This document shows positions 9,858-17,016 of a DNA stretch of 64,000 nucleotides, in pieces. The stretch is from Algihabitans albus. GTDB lineage: Bacteria > Pseudomonadota > Alphaproteobacteria > Kiloniellales > DSM-21159. The first letter of the stretch is position 1. Each line of letters begins with the position of its first letter. A program made the position numbers and the translations under genes. The notes under the pieces are model-generated. The model did no database searches, was not told the DNA's origin, and worked only from the letters and a program-made list of their open reading frames with translations. The stretch covers positions 620,548 to 684,547 of the forward strand of contig NZ_QXNY01000004.1 in the NCBI RefSeq assembly GCF_003572205.1. The letters run 5' to 3'.

Positions 9858-10100
9858 ATGGCTTGGTGCGCGATTGCGGTGACGGTGGATGCGAAGCACC
9901 TGCGCCAGACGGCGGCCATCGGCGCGGAGCTCGAGAAGCTGGGTTTCAAGGTCGAGGACGTCCGGCCGGAGATTGGCGCAATTTTCGGCGCCGGCGACAG
10001 CGACCTCTTCCCTCAGGCCGCCCGGATCGCCGGCGTCCAGGACGTGCGTGAGGAAGGGACGGTCCAACTTCCTCCGTCCGACGGCGACGGCCCGCAGTAA
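9858..10100 (+). CDS. Small I9/propeptide-like partner of the upstream subtilase (hypothetical)
   Basis: An 80-residue protein starting MAWCAIAVTVD. It shows an alternating beta-alpha-beta-beta-alpha-beta pattern (AIAVTVD, HLRQTAAIGAELEKLG, KVEDV, IGAIFGAGD, FPQAARIAGV, DVREEGTVQLPP) that fits the ferredoxin-like fold of subtilisin propeptides and I9 inhibitors. Small proteins of this kind beside S8 peptidases are often mislabelled ketohydroxyglutarate aldolase. I infer that it is a stand-alone inhibitor or folding chaperone for the upstream enzyme. A purine-rich stretch (GGAAGGCGAG, about 8 bases before the ATG) supports the start. A single Cys near the N-terminus is the only other notable feature. 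The function is inference. Confidence 0.65.
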   Translation: MAWCAIAVTVDAKHLRQTAAIGAELEKLGFKVEDVRPEIGAIFGAGDSDLFPQAARIAGVQDVREEGTVQLPPSDGDGPQ

Positions 10101-10122
10101 AGAGCGGCCACTCGCCCCTCCG

Positions 10123-10995
10123 TCACCAGCGCAGGACCGGCAGACAGGCCGTGGGCGCTAAACCGGCGTCCGCGCAAAGGCGGTCGACGGCCGCGTGTGT
10201 CGGCATCTCGCCTTCCCTGATCTCTAGCGCCGTTGCGTGGATTCCGCCCGCGACGAGAAGCGAAGCCATGCCGGCTGCCTTCGCTCCTGCGATATCGGTG
10301 CGCAGGGAGTCGCCGAGTGCGGCGATGCGGCTGCGGTCCGACAGTCCCAGCCCCGTGAGGCAGATCTCGTAGGCTTCGGCATAGGGTTTGCCGTGATAGC
10401 GGACCTCGCCGCCCAGGCTCTCGTAGTGCTGGGCCAGCAGGCCGGCGCAGATCTCCCGCTGGCCGCCGCGGATCACCTCCAGGTCGGGGTTGGCGCAGAC
10501 CATCGGCAGGTACCGCTCAGCGCCGGCCCGCAGCTCGTCCGCGTAGTCCTCGAGCGTCGAATCGGTCCTGTGCGTTCCGGTATTGAGCAGAAAGTCCGCG
10601 GCCGACACCTCCGCCACGAACTCGTAATCGAGTCCCGTGCGGATGCCACGGTCCCGCTCCGGGCCGATGTGATAACAGCGCCGCCCGAGTTGGGCGTGCC
10701 AGGGCTCGCGACGCTCCGCCAGATGCCGCCAGGTCATCTCGCCCGAGGAGAGCACCAGGTCGTAAAGGCCGGGCGTAACTCCCAGCTCGTTCATCCTGGC
10801 CTCCACCTCGGCGGCGCGGCGCGGTGCGTTCGACAAGACAGCGATCTTGGCGCCTCGTTCGCGCAGGCGCTCCAGGCAGTCGATGGCCTCGGGGAAGGCC
10901 CGCACGCCGTCGTGCAGGACGCCCCAAAGGTCGCAGATGTAGGCGTCGTAGGCCGTGGCCAAGGGCGCCAGGCCGGCGTGCAGAGGGATCGTCAT
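10123..10995 (-). CDS. HAD-superfamily class IIA hydrolase (TIGR01459-like sugar/nucleotide phosphatase)
   Basis: A 290-residue HAD phosphatase. Motif I is the variant YICDLWGVLHDG seen in this subfamily (nucleophile Asp retained), motif II is in VLSNAPRR, and motif IV is IAALGDSLRTDIAGAKAAGM near residue 230, with a class IIA cap between. The likely activity is removal of phosphate from a small sugar phosphate or nucleotide; the substrate is unknown. It converges with the subtilase partner gene (22 bp apart). Immediately before its ATG on the coding strand is CCTCCCC rather than a Shine-Dalgarno sequence, and the leader contains a 9-bp inverted repeat (10999-11032). The start may therefore be poorly translated or mis-chosen. 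Confidence 0.85.
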   Translation of the reverse strand: MTIPLHAGLAPLATAYDAYICDLWGVLHDGVRAFPEAIDCLERLRERGAKIAVLSNAPRRAAEVEARMNELGVTPGLYDLVLSSGEMTWRHLAERREPWHAQLGRRCYHIGPERDRGIRTGLDYEFVAEVSAADFLLNTGTHRTDSTLEDYADELRAGAERYLPMVCANPDLEVIRGGQREICAGLLAQHYESLGGEVRYHGKPYAEAYEICLTGLGLSDRSRIAALGDSLRTDIAGAKAAGMASLLVAGGIHATALEIREGEMPTHAAVDRLCADAGLAPTACLPVLRW

Positions 10996-10998
10996 GGG

Positions 10999-11056
10999 GA
11001 GGCCGCTCGTGAGCTTGAAGGAAAGCGGCCTCCTTGTGCCACAGCCGACGCTGTGG
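10999..11056 (-). repeat. Two consecutive hairpins in the leader of the HAD gene
   Basis: GAGGCCGCT (10999-11007) pairs perfectly with AGCGGCCTC (11024-11032), loop 16 nt. Next to it CCACAGC (11039-11045) pairs with GCTGTGG (11050-11056), loop CGAC. Neither is followed by a T-run, so they are not intrinsic terminators. They lie between the EAL-like gene and the HAD gene on the minus strand and would be part of the HAD mRNA leader. Confidence 0.5.
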
Positions 11057-11106
11057 AGGGAAGCGGCCCCTCCCGCTCAACCGAGGCCGTCTCTCGGCAG
11101 GAGCCC

Positions 11107-12351
11107 TCAGGCCGCCTCGCGGGCTGGGCGAGGTTCGCCGAAGAGGTAACCCTGGCCGTAGTCGATGCCGAGTTCCAGCAGTTCGACCAGTTGCGCGTCG
11201 CTCTCGATGCGCTCGACGATCAAGTCGATGTCCGCTTCGGCCAGGCCCTGGCGCAGTTTCGCCACGGCCTTCGGCGAGGTGCCGAGCAGAGCGTCCGCCG
11301 AGATCTTGATCAGACCGACATGTCGTGCCCCGAGCTTGGCCGGATCGAAGGAGAGATCCTGCACGCCGTCGATCGAAAGGCCTGCACCCAGGTGCCAGAG
11401 GCGCAGCAGGTAGTCCTCCGCCTCCGGGGCCAGCTCGTTGAAGTCCGTCTGGTTCATTTCGAAGATCAGGCTGGGTGCCAGTTCCACGTTGGCATCCAGG
11501 TAGTCGACGAAGTCGCCGAAGAATTCGGCGTCCTTCAGCGTGTTGGGCGAAAGGTTGCAGATGAAGCCCGCCCGCTCCCCCTTCCTCTGAATACGTCGGA
11601 CGAGCTGAATGCAGCGAAGCAGCAGCATATTGTCGATCGCCGCGATCAGACCGGCGCGCTCCGCGACCGTGATATAGGTCTTCGGCAGCAACGTGCGCCC
11701 CTCGGCATCGCGCAAGCGCGAGAAGCATTCGTAAAATCGGCGACGACGCTGCGGCAGGCTGACGATCGGCTGCAACACCAGTTCGATGCGGTCGTGCTTC
11801 AGGGCATCGCGGACGGCCGTCAGCGCACTCTTGGAATCGAGTCGATCGATCTCCCGATTGCTTGTGCTCCCGCCGGTCGATGCCCCGCCGGTTGACTTCC
11901 TTTCAGGCGTATCTGCGCGGCGGAGCGCGATCTCGGGAGTCTCGGGCGCGACAGCCGCCGGGGTTTGCGGCCCTTCGAGCTGGGTGACCACCGATTGCAG
12001 CAGCTTGACCTCGGCGCGTGCTTCGTTGAGCGCACGCTCGGGCTGGGCCACCTGGGTCGCCGAGCGTGCCCGCAGTGCCTCGATCAGGCTTTGAAGTTCA
12101 CGGCGAGCCCAGAGCATTTCCTGCTCGGCGCCGTGAAAGCTGTGCCGCAGGTCGTTGAGTTCGTGGCGAAGCGTTGTGACTTGGCGAGCCTGCCAGACCA
12201 TCGTCAGTCCGGCGCTCAGCAGAAGCGCCAGGCCGGCCGCCAGGCAGCCGCGCGGGCTCGGTTCGAGGTCCGGCAGCAGGCTCGGTAGCAGAAACCAGAG
12301 TCCGGCGGCGAGCGCCAGCGGGACCAGTAGGAAAAGACAGGCGCGCAGCAT
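11107..12351 (-). CDS. Membrane-anchored EAL-domain protein, probably catalytically impaired
   Basis: A 414-residue protein: two N-terminal membrane helices (residues about 4-26 and 38-57), a coiled-coil linker (about 60-130), a low-complexity Pro/Thr/Ser stretch, then a C-terminal EAL fold from about residue 165. Several c-di-GMP phosphodiesterase residues remain: Glu in FYECFSRL (EAL itself is ECF), Asn in NLSPNTL, Glu in IFEMNQ, Lys in LIKIS, Glu in IVERIES and Gln in YGQGY. The metal-binding DD pair, however, reads ID-G in LSIDGVQD. This suggests a binding or effector role rather than full hydrolysis. It is a separate transcription unit from the HAD gene, divergent from arsC. Confidence 0.75.
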   Translation of the reverse strand: MLRACLFLLVPLALAAGLWFLLPSLLPDLEPSPRGCLAAGLALLLSAGLTMVWQARQVTTLRHELNDLRHSFHGAEQEMLWARRELQSLIEALRARSATQVAQPERALNEARAEVKLLQSVVTQLEGPQTPAAVAPETPEIALRRADTPERKSTGGASTGGSTSNREIDRLDSKSALTAVRDALKHDRIELVLQPIVSLPQRRRRFYECFSRLRDAEGRTLLPKTYITVAERAGLIAAIDNMLLLRCIQLVRRIQRKGERAGFICNLSPNTLKDAEFFGDFVDYLDANVELAPSLIFEMNQTDFNELAPEAEDYLLRLWHLGAGLSIDGVQDLSFDPAKLGARHVGLIKISADALLGTSPKAVAKLRQGLAEADIDLIVERIESDAQLVELLELGIDYGQGYLFGEPRPAREAA

Positions 12352-12453
12352 GACTGCGAGACTGCGCCCCTAGGGCTTGCACAAGCGTTAACCACGAGCC
12401 GGCCAGAATATCTGTCTTGCGAGGGCTCCCAGTCTTATGAAAGATCCAAGGGC

Positions 12454-12801
12454 ATGAGCGTCACCATCTATCACAACCCGCGGTGCTCGAAATCACGCCA
12501 AACCTTGGCCTTGCTGAGGTAGCAGGGAGTGGAGCCGCAGGTTGTCGCGTATCTCGAGACACCGCCCGACGTCGCCACTTTGCGCGCTCTGCTCAAGAAG
12601 CTCGGTCTCCAACCGCGAGACCTGCTGCGCCCCAAGGAAGCAGCTTACAAGGAACTGCGGCTTGCCGATCCGGCCAAAAGCGACGCGGAGATTCTCGCGG
12701 CCATGGCGGCCCACCCCATCCTGATCGAGCGCCCGATCGTGGTCAGCGGCGGCAAGGCCGCTCTGGGCCGCCCGCCGGAGCAGGTGCTGGAAATCCTCTA
12801 G
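12454..12801 (+). pseudogene. arsC: ArsC/Spx-type arsenate reductase interrupted by an in-frame TAG
   Basis: From ATG 12454 the frame reads MSVTIYHNPRCSKSRQTLAL, the standard thioredoxin-fold N-terminus with active-site Cys in CSKSR. TAG then follows at 12520-12522 (codon 23). The frame continues without another lesion to 12801 with the rest of a normal ArsC (GVEPQVVAYLETPP, KEAAYKELRL, HPILIERPIVV, GRPPEQVLEIL), giving about 115 codons, the family's usual length. A single G-to-T change (GAG to TAG) would explain it. A GTG at 12529 could start a fragment lacking the active-site Cys. A recent nonsense mutation, an assembly error or amber readthrough are all possible. The last four bases overlap the end of pyrD on the other strand. 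Confidence 0.85.
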
Positions 12802-13850
12802 CCCTTGCCCGCATCCGCGCCGACGGCCTCGCCGACCTGGGCGAAGCCGTCTTGTTTCAGCAGATCGGCCAGTTCCCGCTTGATGCGGCGAACCAGGTCG
12901 GGACCCTGATAGATCAAGGCGGTATAGAGCTGAACCAGGCTGGCGCCGGCGCGGATCTTGGCGTAGGCGGTCGCACCGTCCTCGACGCCGCCGACGCCGA
13001 TCAGCGGAATGCGCTCCTCGGTCAGGCGGTACATCTCGGCAAGTAGTCTGGTCGAGGGGTCGAACAGCGGTCGGCCCGACAGTCCCCCGCTTTCCTGGCG
13101 TTGTTCGTCATCGAGGCTCTCGGGCCGGGCCAGGGTGGTGTTGGAGACGATCAAGCCGTCGAGGCTGGCCAGCGCAACCTCTGCAATGTCGCGCTTATCG
13201 GCTTCGGTCAGGTCCGGCGCGATCTTCAGCACCAGCGGCGGCGGCGGATCCGGCAGTTCCGCGCGTACGGCGGCGATCAGGCCTTCCAGCTCTGCGCGGC
13301 CCTGCAGGGCGCGCAGGCCCGGTGTGTTCGGCGAGGACACGTTGATCACCAGATAATCCGCATGGGGCGCCAGTGCGCGGGTTCCGGCGCCGTAGTCGGC
13401 GCGCGCCTCGCCCTGCTTGTTCTTCCCGAGATTGACGCCCAGGACGCCGGGCGTCGGGTCGGCACGAAAGGCTCTGAGCCGTGGTTCGGCTCCGGCGATG
13501 CCTTCGTTGTTGAAGCCCAGGCGATTGATCACGGCGTGAGACTGCGGCAGGCGGAACACGCGCGGACGCGGGTTGCCCGCCTGCGGCTTCGGGGTGATCG
13601 AGCCGACCTCGACGAACCCGAAGCCGAGGCGCAGGAGTGGGGCCATGACTTCGGCGTTCTTGTCGAAACCGGCCGAGATGCCGAGCGGGTTGGCGAAGCG
13701 CTTGCCCCAGACCTCGGTCTCCAGAACCGGGTCGCCGGCATTTCCGCCGACGCCCAGCAGCCCCGACTTCAGCGCCCAGAGGGTGAAGGCATGGGCGCGC
13801 TCCGGCGGTAGGCGAAACAGCAGCGGGCGAAAGGCTGTGTAGAGACTCAT
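12798..13850 (-). CDS. pyrD: Dihydroorotate dehydrogenase (quinone), class 2
   Basis: A 350-residue flavoprotein oxidising dihydroorotate to orotate with quinone in pyrimidine synthesis. Class 2 features are visible: an amphipathic N-terminal membrane-binding helix region (LYTAFRPLLFRLPPERAHAF), FMN/substrate motifs ANPLGISAGFDKN, VEVGSITPKPQAGNPRPRVFR and NRLGFNNEG, the catalytic Ser region VNVSSPNTPGLRALQ, KIAPDL, and ISNTT and IGVGGV near the C-terminus. The ATG at 13850 overlaps the TGA of the DUF952 gene as ATGA, so the two are translationally coupled. A longer in-frame start at 13979 would sit inside DUF952 and is rejected. It converges with arsC by 4 bp. Confidence 0.96.
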   Translation of the reverse strand: MSLYTAFRPLLFRLPPERAHAFTLWALKSGLLGVGGNAGDPVLETEVWGKRFANPLGISAGFDKNAEVMAPLLRLGFGFVEVGSITPKPQAGNPRPRVFRLPQSHAVINRLGFNNEGIAGAEPRLRAFRADPTPGVLGVNLGKNKQGEARADYGAGTRALAPHADYLVINVSSPNTPGLRALQGRAELEGLIAAVRAELPDPPPPLVLKIAPDLTEADKRDIAEVALASLDGLIVSNTTLARPESLDDEQRQESGGLSGRPLFDPSTRLLAEMYRLTEERIPLIGVGGVEDGATAYAKIRAGASLVQLYTALIYQGPDLVRRIKRELADLLKQDGFAQVGEAVGADAGKG

Positions 13851-14191
13851 GGATCGAGCGAAGGGAAAAGATGACGGCCGTCGGCGCCCAGTGGCAGGTC
13901 CCTCACGAAGACGACGGCCTCGACCGGTAAGGTGCCGTAGAGGTGCGGGAAGAGCTGGCCGCCGCGCGAGGGTTCCCACTTGAGAGCCTGTCCCAGCACG
14001 TCGGCGGCGACACCCAGGATGACAAGTCCGTCCTGACCGGCTCGATGCTTGGCGACGGAGTCCATCACCTGGTCGCCGATGGAGAAGTGAATGAAGCCGT
14101 CGCGCTCGTCGTCGGCGGAGCCCCTATAGCGGCCGTCCGTCTCGGCGGCGGTCCAGGCCTCGCGCGGGCAGACGTGAAAGATCAACGACAT
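13847..14191 (-). CDS. DUF952 family protein
   Basis: A 114-residue protein with the DUF952 pattern: IFHVCPREAWTAAE at the start, then a GFIHFS segment, and near the end KWEPSRGGQLFPHLYGTLPVEAV. The family is a small ADP-ribosyl-transferase-like fold of unknown activity, commonly upstream of pyrD in Alphaproteobacteria. Here it precedes pyrD with a 4-bp ATGA overlap, so the two genes are one operon. Its function in pyrimidine metabolism is not established. Confidence 0.85.
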   Translation of the reverse strand: MSLIFHVCPREAWTAAETDGRYRGSADDERDGFIHFSIGDQVMDSVAKHRAGQDGLVILGVAADVLGQALKWEPSRGGQLFPHLYGTLPVEAVVFVRDLPLGADGRHLFPSLDP

Positions 14192-14224
14192 GGCGGTCCA
14201 GTCCGGAGAAGGTTGAACGGCTTC

Positions 14225-14301
14225 TAGAGCAGATCGTGACGTAATGGAATCGCCGCATCGGCACTCTGCGCCATCCCTAGAGTCATGTGGATCCGATCTA
14301 G
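14225..14301 (+). repeat. Interspersed repeat, copy A (short form)
   Basis: Begins TAGAGCA, then 13 bases, then TGGAATCGC, exactly the head spacing seen in copies at 16299 (+) and 60188 (-). The tail differs from the 16299 copy and ends GGATCCGATCTAG, partly an inverted echo of the head. It lies between the DUF952 gene and a hypothetical gene, with no coding function apparent. Confidence 0.7.
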
Positions 14302-14470
14302 ACGAAGACCGCCGACCTGTTCAAGATCGAGTGGCAATGTATTCGTTTACATAAAGATTCATTAAGCTCGTAAGCGATTTTAATTTTCGGGCTAGAAACT
14401 GCGCCGATAGTGGTTCGGCGGTTGTCTGTGCCGCATTCGCGTCAGTTTTGTAGTTGGGAGTTGAAGGAAC

Positions 14471-14851
14471 ATGTCCCGTTCCACCTCAGGCAGGGCCGCT
14501 GGTTGGCCCGCTCTCCGCGTCATCGAGGGCGGTCTAAGCTCGGTTTCCACTGGCAGTGCGTTGCAGGCCTCGCCGTTCGGCGACGGTCCGATGCAGGCAC
14601 GCGATCTGGCCGTCGATCTCGATACCCTCGCCGGCCTCGCGGCAGACGAACTGGCGGTTCTCGGCCGGACCGTCGACAGCCCGGCCTTGTCGGCGGCTTT
14701 GGAGGCCCTCGCCGGACCGAAGAACGGCGACGTGGTCACGGTGCCGCGTGAGCCCGATGCCTTGATGATTGCGACCGGTGCCGCGGTGGCGGGAGTGGAT
14801 CGTGCCACGGCAGAGCGGATCTATCGTGCCATGGTCCGCTTAGCGGAATAG
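14471..14851 (+). CDS. Hypothetical protein, 126 residues
   Basis: I do not recognise this protein. It starts MSRSTSGRAAG behind a good ribosome site (GAAGGAAC directly upstream). Residues 1-40 look disordered (Ser/Gly/Ala). Residues 42-126 look helical and folded (ARDLAVDLDTLAGLAADELAVLG and ATAERIYRAMVRLAE), with a PREPDALMIATGAAVAGVD segment between. There is no signal peptide or membrane helix. Its upstream region (14310-14400) is markedly AT-rich for this genome, consistent with a promoter. It stands alone between a repeat copy and a palindrome. Confidence 0.6.
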   Translation: MSRSTSGRAAGWPALRVIEGGLSSVSTGSALQASPFGDGPMQARDLAVDLDTLAGLAADELAVLGRTVDSPALSAALEALAGPKNGDVVTVPREPDALMIATGAAVAGVDRATAERIYRAMVRLAE

Positions 14852-14962
14852 CACCTGCAGCTCGGCCGCGACCGACGGACCAGCTCGAATCACTCGCCCG
14901 AAAATCGATCAATGCAAATCTGATCCGCGCAAACTGCAAGCGCGTCGCAACGCTATTCACTT

Positions 14963-15003
14963 GAAATTGGTATGACCACTTTCCAAATGGTCATATCAAT
15001 TTC
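14963..15003. promoter_or_regulatory. 41-bp palindrome, probable GntR-type operator
   Basis: Left arm GAAATTGGTATGACCA (14963-14978) and right arm TGGTCATATCAATTTC (14988-15003) are inverted repeats with one mismatch in 16, around a 9-base centre. The left arm contains TGGTATGACCA, matching the TGGTNNNACCA pattern of FadR-subfamily GntR operators; the right arm contains the related TGGTCATATCA. It sits about 50 bp upstream of the start of a 40-residue membrane peptide and in a locally AT-rich stretch. An mRNA hairpin role is the alternative. An open frame with ATG at 14972 starts inside the left arm and is therefore unlikely to be the true start. Confidence 0.55.
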
Positions 15004-15049
15004 GACTCATGAGCGTCGCTCGACCGGTAAAAACGGGACCTCTACCGCA

Positions 15050-15172
15050 ATGCTCGAAGATCTCAGCATCCTGCAAATCGCCAGTCTGATTACCGCCGTG
15101 GCTGTCGTGTTCACCTTCGCCGCGGGTATCGTAACTGAGAGCCTGACCGAGCGTTTTCTCAATCGCCACTAG
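15050..15172 (+). CDS. 40-residue single-pass membrane protein (hypothetical)
   Basis: Starts MLEDLSILQIAS and has one strong membrane helix (about residues 9-31: ASLITAVAVVFTFAAGIV) followed by a short tail TESLTERFLNRH. Too small for family assignment. The frame is open back to 14972, but that start lies within the palindrome, so I chose ATG 15050; only GGGAC, about 12 bases upstream, resembles a ribosome site. The palindromic operator-like element just upstream suggests regulated expression. Small inner-membrane peptides of this type often bind a larger membrane protein; no partner is adjacent. Real but unproven. Confidence 0.45.
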   Translation: MLEDLSILQIASLITAVAVVFTFAAGIVTESLTERFLNRH

Positions 15173-15455
15173 GCGGATCGTGAGCGGGGCCGCGCGCCGT
15201 TTCGTCCTGCGTCCGCCAGACGGCGGTCTTGGGTGCGGACGACGGCGGCTTGGGGTCGCAGCCTTCCCGCTTCCGATACGACGGAGCCTCGGGCTTCAGT
15301 GCCTGCGGGGGGCATGATGCCGCGATCCGCGCCGGCTGGTGTCGCGCGGCATTGCGCGTGCCGCATCGCCCGCTATGCTGCCCTTTGACCGCGTGCCGGG
15401 TCGGGGACAAGTCGTTTCCTCGCACGGATCGCAATGCATTGGAACGAGGACGGCA

Positions 15456-16301
15456 ATGACCGCTTGGCATTTCTTCGACGGGCAGTGGCATGAGGGCAAC
15501 CCGGCAATCATGGGGCCGATGTCCCATGGCTTTTGGATGGCCTCCACGGTGTTCGATGGCGCGCGCGCCTTCGAAGGGGTCATTCCCGATATGGATCTGC
15601 ATTGCGGCCGGTTGAATGCCTCCGCGTCCGCCTTCGGCCTCAAGCCGTTGCATCAGGAGGGAGAGCTTCTGGAGCTGGTCGCCGAGGGCTTGAAGAAGTT
15701 CTCGAAGGAGGCCGAACTCTACGTCCGCCCCATGTACTGGGCCGAGGCCGGCTTCGTCGCCGCCGATCCCGAGACGACGCGCTTCTGCCTTTCGATTCAC
15801 GAGTCGCCCTTGCCCGAGCCGAACGGCTTTTCGATCACACTCAGCCCCTTCCGCCGTCCGACCTTGGAGATGGCGCCGACCAATGCGAAGGCCGCCTGCC
15901 TCTATCCCAACAGCGGCCGGGCGATGCTCGAGGCGAAAAGCCGGGGCTTCGACAACGCCGTGCTCTGCGACGCGCTCGGCAACGTGGCTGAGCTGGCCAC
16001 GGCCAATATCTGGTTGGGCCTCGACGGCGCGGCTCACACGCCGATGCCCAACGGGACCTTCCTCAACGGCATCACCAAGCAGCGCAGCCACAAGTTGATG
16101 CAGGAGGCCGGCATCGAGGTCCATGAGCGGCCTCTGACCTGGAAGGACTTTCTCAAGGCCGACGAGATCTTTTCGACCGGCAATTACGGCAAGGTCATGC
16201 CCATCACCCGGATCGAGGAGCGCGAACTGCAGCCAGGCCCGATCTACCGCCGTGCCCGTGAACTCTACTGGCAGTGGGCGCACGATACTTCGCCGGTTTA
16301 G
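15456..16301 (+). CDS. Branched-chain aminotransferase-like class IV PLP aminotransferase
   Basis: A 281-residue fold-type IV aminotransferase. The PLP lysine is Lys145 in TNAKAACLYPNS, and the cofactor/substrate motif is VLCDALGNVAELATANIW, followed by the phosphate-binding NGITKQRS. The FFDGQWHEGNP beginning and the STVFDGARAFEG segment fit branched-chain aminotransferases that amidate or deaminate Leu/Ile/Val with 2-oxoglutarate. D-amino-acid or aminodeoxychorismate-lyase-type specificity cannot be excluded from sequence. The start ATG 15456 follows GAACGAGGA; longer frames upstream lack support. Its stop codon TAG is the first three bases of an interspersed repeat. It is a single-gene unit. 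Confidence 0.88.
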   Translation: MTAWHFFDGQWHEGNPAIMGPMSHGFWMASTVFDGARAFEGVIPDMDLHCGRLNASASAFGLKPLHQEGELLELVAEGLKKFSKEAELYVRPMYWAEAGFVAADPETTRFCLSIHESPLPEPNGFSITLSPFRRPTLEMAPTNAKAACLYPNSGRAMLEAKSRGFDNAVLCDALGNVAELATANIWLGLDGAAHTPMPNGTFLNGITKQRSHKLMQEAGIEVHERPLTWKDFLKADEIFSTGNYGKVMPITRIEERELQPGPIYRRARELYWQWAHDTSPV

Positions 16302-16435
16302 AGCATGTTGCGATCGTATGGAATCGCTTCGCGGTTCTGCCGATCACAGGAGACAGACTCTAACACTTTGAATCTGGATTGGATTTAACGTAATCGCCGG
16401 ATCCAATACGTGGTCCGACTGATCACTGTCCGGTC
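16299..16435 (+). repeat. Interspersed repeat, copy B (long form, ~137 nt)
   Basis: Begins with the aminotransferase stop codon (TAGAGCATGTTGCGATCG) and carries TGGAATCGCTTCGCGGTTC, then ACACTTTGAATC and TCCGACTGATCACT near the end. Nearly the same sequence occurs inverted at 30257-30394 over the full length, with only a few indels. Together with the shorter copies at 14225 and 60188 it defines a family of non-coding dispersed elements. No transposase is near. Confidence 0.85.
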
Positions 16436-16551
16436 GAGAGGGCCGCTTTCCAGTGAGAGCGCGGCGGGCTGACTCGATATTAACCAAGCGGAAATGTGGA
16501 TCGGGTTTACTGCACTCTGATTTGAGACTTCTCTGTCAGGGAGCGCCTGGT

Positions 16552-16950
16552 TTGGCCAAGCTCGATATGGACGGCCCTTTCGACCTCGACCGGCGAGTCG
16601 TGGAGGCCTCCGTCACGCAACCCCTTCCGGGGACCTTCGCGATCGGCCACAAGGACAAGTCCGGCCGTTTCCAGGTTCAGTATGTCGGCCGTGACGACCA
16701 GAACGTGGCGAACGCTCTGCTGACCGCAGTCAGTCGCGGCGTCGGCAAACCTGGATTGTTCAACCGCATGCTCGGCGGCAAGCCGGTGGCGAACGCCTTC
16801 AAGTTCTCCTACGCCAGCAACGCACAGGCGGCCTACGAGAAGCAGTGCCGGAACTACCATGCCTTCGGCGAGGACCGCAGCCTGGAGAACACCAGCCATC
16901 CGGCGGCGCCCCAGGGTAGTGGCTTCACCTGTCCGATGTGCGGCGGCTAG
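16552..16950 (+). CDS. Small Cys/His protein, possibly GIY-YIG-related (hypothetical)
   Basis: About 132 residues from a TTG start (MAKLDMDGPFDLDRRVVE) with GGGAG 7-12 bases upstream; ATG 16567 is the alternative. The core reads GTFAIGHKDKSGRFQVQYVGRDD and later FKFSYASNAQAAYEKQCRNYHAF, ending TSHPAAPQGSGFTCPMCGG. The QVQYVGR segment, the conserved KF.YA....A.EKQC..YH stretch and the terminal CPxC resemble a family of small GIY-YIG-like proteins with a metal-binding tail, but this is from memory. The terminal CPMC could pair with the internal Cys/His to bind zinc. It is alone on its strand, convergent with the NIPSNAP gene. Confidence 0.55.
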   Translation: MAKLDMDGPFDLDRRVVEASVTQPLPGTFAIGHKDKSGRFQVQYVGRDDQNVANALLTAVSRGVGKPGLFNRMLGGKPVANAFKFSYASNAQAAYEKQCRNYHAFGEDRSLENTSHPAAPQGSGFTCPMCGG

Positions 16951-17016
16951 GGGCCCGGATCTGCTCGTCCTATCGCGGTTCGAACGACAGCGCTCCGCTC
17001 GTCGCAGTCGGTGCGG

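Noticed and set aside
12520-12522. The arsC TAG as pyrrolysine.
   Set aside because: No pylT, pylS or other Pyl genes are visible, and the family has an ordinary residue there.
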